A DNA stretch of 64,000 bases, taken from assembly GCA_028868855.1 (NCBI GenBank), contig JAGWTR010000013.1:1-64000 (forward strand). Reading direction: 5' to 3'. Below the pieces are notes generated by a model. The model was given only the letters and a program-made list of their open reading frames with translations. It was not told the origin of the DNA and searched no databases. Position numbers and translations under genes: made by a program. Source of the stretch: Burkholderiales bacterium. GTDB lineage: Bacteria > Pseudomonadota > Gammaproteobacteria > Burkholderiales > Burkholderiaceae_C. Below, piece by piece: positions 36,965 through 46,079 of the stretch. How positions within the stretch are numbered: position 1 is the stretch's first letter; each line of letters starts with the position of its first letter.

Positions 36965-39900
36965 GAGGCTCGCCGCAGCTTGGGGGTGGACGGCGAACTC
37001 TTGGTTGGGACCTTGACCCAGCTCACCGAGCCGTCGTCGTTGGTCACCCACACCCCCGACCCGCCAGGGCCCGCCCCCCAGACGATCCCCATGGGCATCC
37101 CGTCGCCCAAGGAAAAGCCAATGCCATCGGCGCCGGGCAATGCCAAGCCGGATTCGACATCGATGGCGTAAAGCCGCCCCTGTCCTTTCGCCGCGCTGCA
37201 AGCCCCGCCCGCACCGGGGATGCCGGCGGCCGCCACCAAGGTGGTGTACTGCAATTGCATATTGATGACGACCCGCTCTTTGCTGGTGATGAGGTCAATC
37301 CGCCAACCAATGTCGGACGCCCAGTTGACCGGGCTCGGCGTGCCCGTCATCTTGACCACCCCGTTGCTGATCGTCAGGGCGTTGTTGATCAGCTTGGTGT
37401 TGGCCCGCACGTCACCCCAATCGCTGGCCGTCAAGGGATCCTTGATCGCATAGATGGCTTGTCGGGTGGTGTCGGTGATGTCAGAGACGCCCAGATAGCG
37501 GCCGGTCCCGACCAGCAGCACCGGGTACTTGGTGCCCCCCGCGCTGATCTCGGCCAACTCCGGCCGCGTCGTGATGGGCTCTGGCGTGCTGCTGTTGACT
37601 TGCAGCACGGCCAGGCGCTGCAAATCCCCCGTGAGGACGCCGCTGCTGCTCTCAGCGATGACGAAGCGCCACACATTGCCCAGCAAGTCCCCGCCATAGA
37701 TCCGCTTGGCCGTGTTGTCCTGCACGGAATCGACCCATGCGTTGAGGTGCGCCAGACCGCTGGGGGAGACCGTGCTGCCCACCTTCGTGGTCACCCGGAC
37801 CAGACTGGCGCCCGTGTAGGCGTTCACCACGTACAAATAGCCCTTGCCTGAAGTGTTGTTGTAACCCGAGGCAAACGCCACGACCCAGGTGCCCGAGGGC
37901 AGCTTGGTGATGATGGGCCGACCATAGGTGTAACCCAGCTGAGTGTCGGTGAACTCCCACAACAACTTGGGGCTGGCCGGGTCGGTGACGTCGAGCGCGT
38001 AGAGGCCCTTGCCGCCGGAGTTCAGGCCCGCCACCAGAATTGAGCGCCACGCTCCACCGGCATAGATGTCGCCAATCACGGGGGTGCCGTCCACCAGATA
38101 CTGATGGTGGTTGGCGTAATCGGTGTTCGCCGGTCGGAACATATTGGGCATCACGGTCGTGGGCACAAAGGCCCACAGCTCCTTGGCCAGATTGGCATCG
38201 TTCTTTGCGGAGAAGGCGTGCAGCATGCCGTCATTGGCTCCGACATAAACCACCGGGGTCCGATTGGCCTTGGCGGCCTTGAACGCGGCGTAGCCAGCGT
38301 CGGCGTAAGCGAGCTCAGGCGGCCCGTTGACGACCGGTTGGCTGTTGACGATGTCGCCCAACACGGCCACACGCTTGCGATAGAGCGGGTTACTGGGGTT
38401 GGACTCTTCATAGTCAAAGGAGCCGCGCAGCCAGTTGACCAGGTTGGTACCATCGTTGGCCATCGTTATTTGCGCGGCATTCAGCGTCGAGCACTGCAGC
38501 GGCGCCACCGTGCTGGTGTCGGACACCGACTTGTTGCAAAACCCCGCGAAGCTACCGCCCAAGCCATCGGCGCTCAGGTTGGCGTAGGTGAAGTCCTTGA
38601 GCGTGGCGCTGCCGGCTTTGCCGTAATAAATGGTGCGCCGATCGGTCTGACTGGCATTGCGCCGCGCCAGACTTTCAACGCCGGCCTGGCCTGTGCTGGG
38701 CAGTGGATCGACGGCCGAGCCCGCATGCACCTCGACATCGCCCGTCCATTGCACCGTGGTGTACTTGCCGCCAAAAGTGAGGTAGTTGGTCGAGGTGGTA
38801 TCAATCGAGGTGGGGCCCACCGCAGCACCGGCACCAGGGTCCTTGCCCATGCTGCTCAAGGCCGAGTTGAGGCCATCGGTCAGATCGGTGGCGTTCTTGG
38901 CGCCAAAGTACTGGCCGCGCCCGTTCACTGCGGCATGCCACAGGTCGTCGATGGTGGTGGCATTGTCGGCCGAGGGCGTTGGCCATTCCAGTCCACTGCT
39001 TCCACCCTTGATGATCTTGTAGTAGGCCGAGGTGGGGTCGCTGGCCCGGGCCAGATAGTTGCGGTCATAGGCCAGGGTCCCGTTGACACCCAAGCCCAGG
39101 GTGAAGGTGCTCATGTGCTGCCAGGTGGCCGTGTCCCGGCCCACGGCCTTGACCTGGGTGTTGTCGCAGACATCGCCCGAGCCGCCCGCGCCCGCCGTGC
39201 AGTTGCTCAAGGCGGGGGTGCGCAGATCCGTGTTGTAGTAATACTCCGCCACATCGGCGAGGGTGTTGGACACGCCGCCCGAGGTGCCGATCACGGTCAT
39301 GGTGGGGCCCGCGGTCGTGGTTGATATCGTGGCGGTGACCGCCGGGCCGGTCGCGGTCGTCGTCGCATTGCCGATGGGTGACACCCCGGTGGTGGCGGGC
39401 GTACTGGCCGTGCTGCTCTGACAGCTTGAAGTCGGGGTCGCCGCCGTCCAGACCGATGCCAGCGTCGGGGCGGTGGGGATGGGGCTGGTGCTGCTCGTGG
39501 CCCCCAGGACGGGCCCTGCGGTGCTGGTGGTGGTGGTCTGAACCCCCGCCGTGGTCACCGTGTCCACCGTCGTGGTGGTCACCCAGTCCTCCAACTTCAC
39601 CTGGTTGCCGCTGGCGGTGGTGCTGGTGGTGTAGGTCGTGGCGGTTTTTTTGATGGGGTAGAGGATGGAGCACGCCTTGTCAGGTTTGGTCCACGTCCCT
39701 GCATAGGTGTAATCGGTGCGCGTGTAGTTTTGAGACACGGTCACCGGCGTGTCGGTTTCCTTGCGTTCGGTGACGGTGGTTTGCAAGCGCGACGTCGACG
39801 AGCCGCCGTCATTGAAAGGCCGGACATCGGCACCGTCCTGCTGGCCGATGGCCGTGCTGCGGTTGATCTGCGTGGGGTTGCTGGTGTCGTTCCAATACCC

Positions 39901-41172
39901 ATCGGTGGACAAGAAGGAGTAATTGCGCTGGCAGGCGTACTGCACCGGATCGTAGGTCTGGCCCGAGGCTTTTGCGCCGTAGTACTGCCCAGCCCTGGCC
40001 AGCGCATTGCGCAAAGGTGTGCTGCCATTGGGGGTGGTGTTGTAGAGCCGCTCCAGGAACAAGGTGCGTTGCGCCGTGTCGTAGTCGCGCACGTTCAGAA
40101 AGGCGTTGCCGGCCGAGATATCGCGCAAGGCGGTGCGCTCGGTGATGTCGGCGCCATTGATGGTCATGAAGCCCACGCGGTAGCTGTTGCTCAGCGGTTG
40201 AAAGGCCCGCCCAGCGGCCGATCGCATCATCAGCATGCGGGTGCGGTAGTACTGATACCAATTGGCGTAGTTCTGCGCTTCTGCGGAGCCTGCCGTGACG
40301 ACGACCCCGGTGAATTTGCCATCGCCGGCTTCGCCCGGTGGATTGCCGGGATGGCTGATGCACTCTTGCTTGAATGGCGTGTCAAGCACCCCAGCCGTCG
40401 AGTAGGTCCAGTTCATCCGGGCCTGGGTGCCGTTATAGACGTAGTAGGTGCTGTTGACCAGGTTGTCGATCTGCACCTTGTTGACCTGCCAGTCCGTGGC
40501 GGCATCCGTGCCGTTGTAGCTGGTCACGGTGATGGTGGCGTTGGCATTGCAATAGAGCAGGCAAAGCGGGTCACCCACGCTGCTGAAACTCGTGATGGTG
40601 CCAATGACCCAATGGTTCTCATCGCTCACATCCACGGCGGTGATCGTGTCGCCCACCTTCCAGGAAGGGATGCCCTTGAGCCAGTTGTTCAGGCCGGCAA
40701 AAAATCCGCCCGAAAATACAAACGACTTGCTGCCAACGCCCGTGGTCACGTTGCTGTTGCTGTAGTAGGCCAGGCCCCCGGCCAGCGTCGGCCCGAAGCC
40801 ATTGGGCTTGGCCGCCGTCAACACGGCTGGGGGAAAACTGGTGCCATCGGCATTCAATGGCGGCGTGTAGGTGTAGCCGGGGTCGTAGGCCACGCCGTTG
40901 CACTGGGCCGATTTGTAGCCGTAGGTGTTGGTGTAATCCGAGGCGGCGTTCTTGACGTCATCGGGCATGTAGTCCCACCCCATGCTGCCCGAGTTGTCCA
41001 GCACGAACAAGATGTTGGGCTTGGTCTTGGTGGTCACCAGGGTCGGCAGGGGCTCGGGGGCGAGGTCGGTCAGCGCCGCCAACACGGGGCATGAACCGCC
41101 CAGTGCCAGGCTGGCCAGGATCAGCCATGACCGAAAAGTTTTCGTCCAACCAAAGCGTGTCTTGATGTTCAT
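36940..41172 (-). CDS. pilY1: PilY1-type pilus tip adhesin/assembly protein
   Basis: A protein of about 1410 residues, matching PilY1, which caps type IV pili and acts in adhesion, twitching and surface sensing. The ATG at 41172 has GGAAGG 9 bases upstream; an ATG at 41181 is too close to it. A signal peptide ends near PVLAAL. The N-terminal von Willebrand-like domain has the metal site DNSGS (Asp59, Ser61, Ser63). A Thr/Ser-rich tract covers about residues 525-635. The C-terminal half is the beta-propeller, with YVGANDGMLHAF, GGDLLGNVWRF and many Gly/Trp blade motifs. It follows pilX by 19 bases. Confidence 0.95.
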   Translation of the reverse strand: MNIKTRFGWTKTFRSWLILASLALGGSCPVLAALTDLAPEPLPTLVTTKTKPNILFVLDNSGSMGWDYMPDDVKNAASDYTNTYGYKSAQCNGVAYDPGYTYTPPLNADGTSFPPAVLTAAKPNGFGPTLAGGLAYYSNSNVTTGVGSKSFVFSGGFFAGLNNWLKGIPSWKVGDTITAVDVSDENHWVIGTITSFSSVGDPLCLLYCNANATITVTSYNGTDAATDWQVNKVQIDNLVNSTYYVYNGTQARMNWTYSTAGVLDTPFKQECISHPGNPPGEAGDGKFTGVVVTAGSAEAQNYANWYQYYRTRMLMMRSAAGRAFQPLSNSYRVGFMTINGADITERTALRDISAGNAFLNVRDYDTAQRTLFLERLYNTTPNGSTPLRNALARAGQYYGAKASGQTYDPVQYACQRNYSFLSTDGYWNDTSNPTQINRSTAIGQQDGADVRPFNDGGSSTSRLQTTVTERKETDTPVTVSQNYTRTDYTYAGTWTKPDKACSILYPIKKTATTYTTSTTASGNQVKLEDWVTTTTVDTVTTAGVQTTTTSTAGPVLGATSSTSPIPTAPTLASVWTAATPTSSCQSSTASTPATTGVSPIGNATTTATGPAVTATISTTTAGPTMTVIGTSGGVSNTLADVAEYYYNTDLRTPALSNCTAGAGGSGDVCDNTQVKAVGRDTATWQHMSTFTLGLGVNGTLAYDRNYLARASDPTSAYYKIIKGGSSGLEWPTPSADNATTIDDLWHAAVNGRGQYFGAKNATDLTDGLNSALSSMGKDPGAGAAVGPTSIDTTSTNYLTFGGKYTTVQWTGDVEVHAGSAVDPLPSTGQAGVESLARRNASQTDRRTIYYGKAGSATLKDFTYANLSADGLGGSFAGFCNKSVSDTSTVAPLQCSTLNAAQITMANDGTNLVNWLRGSFDYEESNPSNPLYRKRVAVLGDIVNSQPVVNGPPELAYADAGYAAFKAAKANRTPVVYVGANDGMLHAFSAKNDANLAKELWAFVPTTVMPNMFRPANTDYANHHQYLVDGTPVIGDIYAGGAWRSILVAGLNSGGKGLYALDVTDPASPKLLWEFTDTQLGYTYGRPIITKLPSGTWVVAFASGYNNTSGKGYLYVVNAYTGASLVRVTTKVGSTVSPSGLAHLNAWVDSVQDNTAKRIYGGDLLGNVWRFVIAESSSGVLTGDLQRLAVLQVNSSTPEPITTRPELAEISAGGTKYPVLLVGTGRYLGVSDITDTTRQAIYAIKDPLTASDWGDVRANTKLINNALTISNGVVKMTGTPSPVNWASDIGWRIDLITSKERVVINMQLQYTTLVAAAGIPGAGGACSAAKGQGRLYAIDVESGLALPGADGIGFSLGDGMPMGIVWGAGPGGSGVWVTNDDGSVSWVKVPTKSSPSTPKLRRASWRELFND

Positions 41173-41191
41173 GGCGTCCATCCTTCCCAAG

Positions 41192-41911
41192 CTAATACTG
41201 CACAATGGTTTCGGTGACACTGGTGGTACCGCGCGCGCCCTGGACACGCACCACGATGCGGAAGTACTGCCCAGACGCAGTGCCCAGCCGATCGCAATCA
41301 CGGACCGAACAGGCGCCCCGCGCTACGCCGCCTGAACTGCCGCCGGTCAAGGGCTGAGAACAGCTGTCACTGCTCATCGCGCCATCGGCCTTGCACAAGC
41401 GCAGGATCACGTATTTCGCCGTTGTTCCCGCACTGGCGCCTGTCCCGCTCATGTCCACGTCGTGCGGAATGATGGTGCACAAGCCAGCGCCGGCGTAGGC
41501 GCATTTGCCGTCCAGGTCCCAGTCCACCAACTGCCGCGTGGCCACATCGGCGGCCGAGGTCAGTTGCTGGCCCGTGGCGTCGAGCGGGTCTTTGGCATTG
41601 GCGTAAAAACCGGTCCGGTCAACCGCCGCCGAGCCAGCGGTGGCGGTCGAACTGACGGTCAGATCAGCCCCCGAGGTGGTCAACCAGCTGATGGCTGCGC
41701 GGGTGGCAAGTTCGGCCGACGCCGTCGCGTCTTGCTGAAAGCCGATGTTGCCCAAAATCATGGATCCGGAATTGACCGATCGAACCAGGGCAACGGCGGC
41801 CAGCATCAAGGCCACCAGGGTGATCAGCGCAAAGAGCAGCGAGGCGCCACGCTGCGACTGGCGCATGCGCCAGAGTCGAGGGGCGATGAGGGCGTGCATC
41901 GGCGAGTCCAT
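41192..41911 (-). CDS. pilX: Minor pilin PilX
   Basis: A 239-residue protein with the PilX N-terminal pattern RGASLLFALITLVALMLAA, a hydrophobic helix after a short basic leader, followed by an extracytoplasmic domain with several Cys. The ATG at 41911 overlaps the pilW stop (TGATG). A later in-frame ATG at 41899 is possible. PilX is one of the minor pilins that prime type IV pilus assembly together with PilV, PilW, FimT/FimU, PilE and PilY1. Confidence 0.88.
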   Translation of the reverse strand: MDSPMHALIAPRLWRMRQSQRGASLLFALITLVALMLAAVALVRSVNSGSMILGNIGFQQDATASAELATRAAISWLTTSGADLTVSSTATAGSAAVDRTGFYANAKDPLDATGQQLTSAADVATRQLVDWDLDGKCAYAGAGLCTIIPHDVDMSGTGASAGTTAKYVILRLCKADGAMSSDSCSQPLTGGSSGGVARGACSVRDCDRLGTASGQYFRIVVRVQGARGTTSVTETIVQY

Positions 41912-43020
41912 CACGGGTTCCAGACGACGTTGCGCAGCGGCACCACCGTGTCAAAGACTTTGTAGCGGTAATGCTGCCAGTCGTTGTTGGGCCCGCTGGC
42001 GCTGACATCCAGCGTCAGGCACAGGCTGCTGGCATTGCCGCGACACGCCGTGGTTCCCGCCGCCAGGGAGCCCACCTCCCATTCAGGCAGGTTGGGGGTG
42101 ACGGCGTTCCGGTCGAACTGCGCACTGCGGGCCACGACCACCACCCGCACCGCCTGAACGAGGCGCCAGTCTGCCTTGCTGACGGGCGCATCCGCGCTGT
42201 AGCTCGTCACGGCACCACCGGCGGCGGTGGACTTGCCATACAAGGCCTTGAGCAGCACGACCTGGGGAAATATTTCGCGCGCAGCGCTGAACGCGCCCGC
42301 CGACGTCAGGCTCATGGTGTCTTGCACCTGCAGACTCCATTGACTCGCGTCCACCGAATAGCGGCGGCGAACGGGGGCCAAGCCGAGGTCCAGCAAGACA
42401 CTCCCATCCAGATAGCCTGCGGAAGGATAGATCGCGGTGCTGGCGTTCCAGCCGCTGGTGGCGGCATGCGGCACCTCGGTGCTCGGTGTGGTGCCCGTCA
42501 CCATGAACAGGGTGCAGCCATTGCCGCTGCTCCACGCAGGCGGCACGGCCACCATGAGGTCGTTGGTCACCACGCCCAGATTGGAGGCCACGATGAACTT
42601 GGTGTCGATCGAGGTGTGTGCCGCAGCCACCTTGATTGGCACGGAATACCCCGCCTTGCCGCTGGCCATCACGGTGAGGGTGTCGGAATCAGCGGACGTG
42701 GCGCCAAACCCGATGACGACCGGGGCCAGCTTGTCGACCGCGGGGTTGAGTACCACGGTGGAATTGAAGTTGCCGGACAGGGGACACCCCAGCCCATCGG
42801 CCCAGCCCGTCAGACCATAGCCGGCGGCCTGAATGTCGCGCTGCAGGGTGAACAAGGCCGACGCCCCGGCCACCTGCGCATCCGCCCCGCTGGTGGTCGT
42901 GCGCTTGTTCCCCTCAGACTGCAAGAACACCTGAGTGATGACCAGCGTGGCCAGCAGGCCCAAGGCCACGCCCACCATCAATTCGATCAAGGTAAAACCA
43001 TGGGCGCGCTTCATGGTCAT
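41911..43020 (-). CDS. pilW: Minor pilin PilW
   Basis: A 369-residue type IV prepilin-like protein. The type III signal is clear: short basic leader, Gly, then FTLIELMVGVALGLLA, cleaved by PilD before Phe. The large C-terminal domain fits PilW. The ATG at 43020 overlaps the pilV stop (ATGA); a second ATG two codons later is possible. Confidence 0.92.
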   Translation of the reverse strand: MTMKRAHGFTLIELMVGVALGLLATLVITQVFLQSEGNKRTTTSGADAQVAGASALFTLQRDIQAAGYGLTGWADGLGCPLSGNFNSTVVLNPAVDKLAPVVIGFGATSADSDTLTVMASGKAGYSVPIKVAAAHTSIDTKFIVASNLGVVTNDLMVAVPPAWSSGNGCTLFMVTGTTPSTEVPHAATSGWNASTAIYPSAGYLDGSVLLDLGLAPVRRRYSVDASQWSLQVQDTMSLTSAGAFSAAREIFPQVVLLKALYGKSTAAGGAVTSYSADAPVSKADWRLVQAVRVVVVARSAQFDRNAVTPNLPEWEVGSLAAGTTACRGNASSLCLTLDVSASGPNNDWQHYRYKVFDTVVPLRNVVWNP

Positions 43021-43424
43021 GGCGGATTGGCATTCACGGTGGTGGCCGTGAGGTATTGATGGGGCGTGCCGCTGGGGGGCGTCCACATGAGCTTGATTTT
43101 GACGACACCCGTGGTGACATCGGCGCTCACATCGGGCTTGGCGTCGGGCAAGGTCAGGATGACTTTCGCTTTCCAGCCCGCACACTGCGGCGTGCTGGCG
43201 CAAGCGCTGTTGTTGTACCCCGCCAGATTGCTCGCATCAGCCCACATCATGCCCACGAGTTCGCCCGCCAGATTGCTCGCGTCGGCGCGCACCTTGGCGT
43301 CGGTCTGTGCCCGCGTCATGGCCGCCTGCAGCCCCACCAAAGCCAGCACGCCCAGCGCAAAAATCAGCACGCTGATCATGACCTCGATCAGCATGAAACC
43401 GGTTTGCGGGCGGGCCTTGTTCAT
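43017..43424 (-). CDS. pilV: Minor pilin PilV
   Basis: A 135-residue prepilin with the leader ending in TG followed by FMLIEVMISVLIFALG. The usual Thr after Phe is Met. The hydrophobic helix and short C-terminal domain fit PilV/type IV pilus modification proteins. The ATG at 43424 lies 25 bases after fimT; a longer upstream frame overlaps fimT and is rejected. Cys residues in NSACASTPQC may form a disulfide. Confidence 0.9.
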   Translation of the reverse strand: MNKARPQTGFMLIEVMISVLIFALGVLALVGLQAAMTRAQTDAKVRADASNLAGELVGMMWADASNLAGYNNSACASTPQCAGWKAKVILTLPDAKPDVSADVTTGVVKIKLMWTPPSGTPHQYLTATTVNANPP

Positions 43425-43449
43425 CACGATCCATCGCTCACGGGCAATC

Positions 43450-44058
43450 TCACGGGTTACAGGCGCGCGAATCTTTGGGGTCAGCGACATTGGGGTCACA
43501 CATGCGCCCGACGCCACCGGAGGAGATTTCGACACGCCGCACAAAATACGTCCCATCGTCGCCTTTGGTCGGGCTGGTCACATCGATGCGGCGAATCGCC
43601 GTGGCCGCCGAGGACTGGGCCAGCCCGCCCATGCCATTGAAGGTCACCGACGTCCCCGCCGTGCTGCCGTCAGATTGAACGGCCTTCACCGTGGCGCTGG
43701 CGCTCCCGCCATCCCCGACCGCGGCCTTGGCCACCAGCTGTGGGGCCACGGCCAGATCAGGGCGGGCATCGCACTTGCCGGCGGGCGCGGCAACACTCAC
43801 CACCCAGGAGGCACTGGCGCTCGACAATGCGCACGAACTACTCAAGTCCGTCACGAGAGAAAACATCACCGGTCGATTGCGTCGCACGGCTTCCATGCGG
43901 GCCTGCTGCAGGCCGTTTTGGATCGACTCGGCGGTGTTTCTGATCCTGGCTTTGCGCAACCAGTCGCCCACACTGGGCATGGCCGCCGCCATCAAGATCC
44001 CGATGATGGCGATCGTGACCATCACTTCGATCATTGAAAAACCGCGGTGCTTTTTCAT
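43450..44058 (-). CDS. FimT/GspH family pseudopilin
   Basis: A 202-residue prepilin-like protein with MKKHRG followed by FSMIEVMVTIAIIGILMAAAMP, the class III cleavage and helix pattern, and a GspH/FimT soluble domain (DWLRKARIRNTAESIQNG, ARMEAVRRN). Such proteins (FimT, FimU) are minor pilins; some FimT proteins bind DNA and aid natural transformation, which is notable given dprA in the same window. It starts 9 bases after pilE. Confidence 0.9.
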   Translation of the reverse strand: MKKHRGFSMIEVMVTIAIIGILMAAAMPSVGDWLRKARIRNTAESIQNGLQQARMEAVRRNRPVMFSLVTDLSSSCALSSASASWVVSVAAPAGKCDARPDLAVAPQLVAKAAVGDGGSASATVKAVQSDGSTAGTSVTFNGMGGLAQSSAATAIRRIDVTSPTKGDDGTYFVRRVEISSGGVGRMCDPNVADPKDSRACNP

Positions 44059-44067
44059 GTCATCCGA

Positions 44068-44511
44068 TCAGCAGTCGGTGGTGGATTTCTTGGCCCAGCA
44101 ATTGGTCAAGGTCACCGCCGCGCCCTTGAAACTGGTGGTGCCCTTGGTGCCCGCCTGGTCGATCGTGTACTCATCACCACTGGTTGGTGTACCCGCCGCA
44201 CCAGTCGCCGTCACCGTGAAGGTGGTCGCCGTGGCCACGCAGGCATAGGTGAAATACTTGGTCGCTGCCGGGACAACGCCGCAGTTGGCCCCCGACAGAT
44301 AGGATCGGTTGTCCTGGAAATATTGCTCCATCCGGACTTGTGTGGAGGACAGGGTCTGAAAGCCTTCGACCAAATCCCCGCGCCGGATGTAATCCGTGTA
44401 GGCCGGATAAGCCACGGCCGACAGGATGCCCACAATCGCCACCACGATCATCAGCTCGATGAGGGTGAAGCCCTTCGCCACGCGGCGAGCTCTGTTGAGA
44501 TCAATTTTCAT
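44068..44511 (-). CDS. pilE: PilE-type pilin, first gene of the minor-pilin operon
   Basis: A 147-residue type IV pilin. The leader (1-14) ends with Gly14, then [22 protein letters not shown]; the usual Glu5 is present. The C-terminal pair of Cys (NCW... TDC) would form the D-loop disulfide. ATG at 44511 with AAAGG upstream; a GTG directly before is less likely. Position at the head of the fimT-pilV-pilW-pilX-pilY1 set matches PilE of Pseudomonas, a minor pilin, rather than the major PilA. Confidence 0.9.
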   Translation of the reverse strand: MKIDLNRARRVAKGFTLIELMIVVAIVGILSAVAYPAYTDYIRRGDLVEGFQTLSSTQVRMEQYFQDNRSYLSGANCGVVPAATKYFTYACVATATTFTVTATGAAGTPTSGDEYTIDQAGTKGTTSFKGAAVTLTNCWAKKSTTDC

Positions 44512-44730
44512 CACAGCAACCTTTGTTCATGTCCGGGCGTTGACCACTGCCAGGGGATGGCCCGGCGTTCGTTCATCATCGTCAGATTCGCGCGTAACTA
44601 AATGCATCCCGTCGCGCCAGAAAGACCGCTGAGTCAATGCACCCCACCATTGCGGGCATTTGTCACGCAAAGACCGCCCACAGGTTGCCCATCGTGCCGG
44701 AATCGGCCGCGCACGCTGTGTCGAACAAAG

Positions 44731-44775
44731 GCCGCGGGAGCCTCTTTTTCAAAGTTTGAAAAGCGCTCCCGCGCT
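44731..44775 (-). terminator. Long imperfect hairpin after glcF, possible terminator
   Basis: A 9-bp GC-rich outer stem (44733-44741 with 44765-44773) and an inner A/T stem around 44746-44762 form a hairpin beginning about 10 bases after the glcF stop. In the glcF direction it is followed by GGCCTTTGTT instead of a clean U run, so termination is likely but not strong. The rest of the 271-base gap up to pilE shows no feature I can support. Confidence 0.5.
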
Positions 44776-44782
44776 CAAGCCC

Positions 44783-46054
44783 TCAACGGCTCAAAGCCTC
44801 GTCGAGCAACTCCACCCAATGCTTGACCGGGGTGGCCGTGCCGCCTTGCAAGTGCACGATGCAGCCAATGTTGGCGCTGGCGATCACCTGGGTTCCGGCC
44901 TCGTCCAAGGCCTGCACCTTCTGTGCGCGCAAGGCTTGCGACAGCCCGGGCTGCAGGACGCTGTAGGCGCCGCCTGCGCCACAGCACTGGTGGGTGTCTC
45001 GACTGGCCAGGCGCACCTCGAAGCCCAGCTCACGCAGGCCCTTCTCAATCGGGCCGGGCTGGGCCGCATGGCTCAATTGCAGGCCATGGCTCAGGCTGCA
45101 CGGCGGGTGAAAAGTGAACGCACCCAGCGCCCCCGACGACCGCTTGGCCAGCTTGCGCTTGAGTTGGGGCATCCAGCCGGCCAGCAACTGGCCCGGGTCG
45201 CGCAGCAAGGCGCTGACCCGGCGTGCGCGTTCAGCATAGGCCGGGTCATCGGCCAGCAATGTGGCGTAGTCTTTCATCCAGGCCCCGCAACCCGAGGCAT
45301 TGACCACGATGGCCTCAATCGGCACCTGGGCCTCGATCAAAGGCCACCAGGCGTCAATGTTGCGCCGGGCACGTTCGCGGGCCCCCTCGACATCCCCCAG
45401 GTGCCCTTGGATGGCGCCGCAGCACCCCGATCCCCGGACCTGCACGGCGCGCACCCCCACGGCGTCCAGCACGCGGGCGGTGGACGCGTCAATGTGCGGG
45501 CGCAAGGCCGGCTGCACACAGCCCTTGAGCATGATCACCTGTCGCACATGCAGGCTTTTGAGCGCATCGGGCCAGGCCGGTGGCCCCAGGGCGGGGCGCT
45601 GCGGGATGCTGGCCTGCATGCGCGCAGGCAGCACGGGCCGCAGCCATTGACCCAGCCGCAAAGCCGACGCGAACCAACGCGAAGGCATCACCGTGCGCAA
45701 GGTCCAGCGCAGCAAGCGCTCCTGGCGCGGGCGTGCCACCTGCGCGTCAACCTCGGCCTGTCCCACCGCGAACAGCTCGTGATAGGGCACGCCCGAGGGG
45801 CAGGTCGTTTCGCAGTGATGACAGCCAATGCAGCGGTCCAGGTGTTCCTGCGTGATGCGCGTGGCGGCCTGCCCCTCGAACACCTGCTTCATCAGGTAGA
45901 TGCGGCCACGCGGCCCATCAAGCTCGTCGCCCGTCAGTCGGTAGGTCGGGCAGGTGGCATTGCAAAATCCGCAGTGCACACACTGGCGCAGCACCGCTTC
46001 GGCCTGGGCGCCCTCGGGGGTCGATTGGTATTGGGGAGCAAGCTGGGTTTGCAT
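44783..46054 (-). CDS. glcF: Glycolate oxidase iron-sulfur subunit GlcF
   Basis: Electron-transfer subunit of glycolate oxidase (GlcDEF), which oxidises glycolate to glyoxylate. The 423-residue protein has two CxxCxxCxxxCP clusters near the N-terminus (CVHCGFCNATCP and CIGCHHCETTCP). The two CCG domains follow (GSGCCGA and QCCGAGG). The ATG at 46054 is used; the upstream extension is not supported. It lies 25 bases after glcE. Confidence 0.95.
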   Translation of the reverse strand: MQTQLAPQYQSTPEGAQAEAVLRQCVHCGFCNATCPTYRLTGDELDGPRGRIYLMKQVFEGQAATRITQEHLDRCIGCHHCETTCPSGVPYHELFAVGQAEVDAQVARPRQERLLRWTLRTVMPSRWFASALRLGQWLRPVLPARMQASIPQRPALGPPAWPDALKSLHVRQVIMLKGCVQPALRPHIDASTARVLDAVGVRAVQVRGSGCCGAIQGHLGDVEGARERARRNIDAWWPLIEAQVPIEAIVVNASGCGAWMKDYATLLADDPAYAERARRVSALLRDPGQLLAGWMPQLKRKLAKRSSGALGAFTFHPPCSLSHGLQLSHAAQPGPIEKGLRELGFEVRLASRDTHQCCGAGGAYSVLQPGLSQALRAQKVQALDEAGTQVIASANIGCIVHLQGGTATPVKHWVELLDEALSR

Positions 46055-46079
46055 GGCCAAAGGTGCTGGAGTGCCTTGA

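Noticed and set aside
39270-39600. Possible tandem repeat or CRISPR-like array in pilY1
   Set aside because: Compositional bias of a Thr/Ser tract; no regular repeat unit or spacer pattern.
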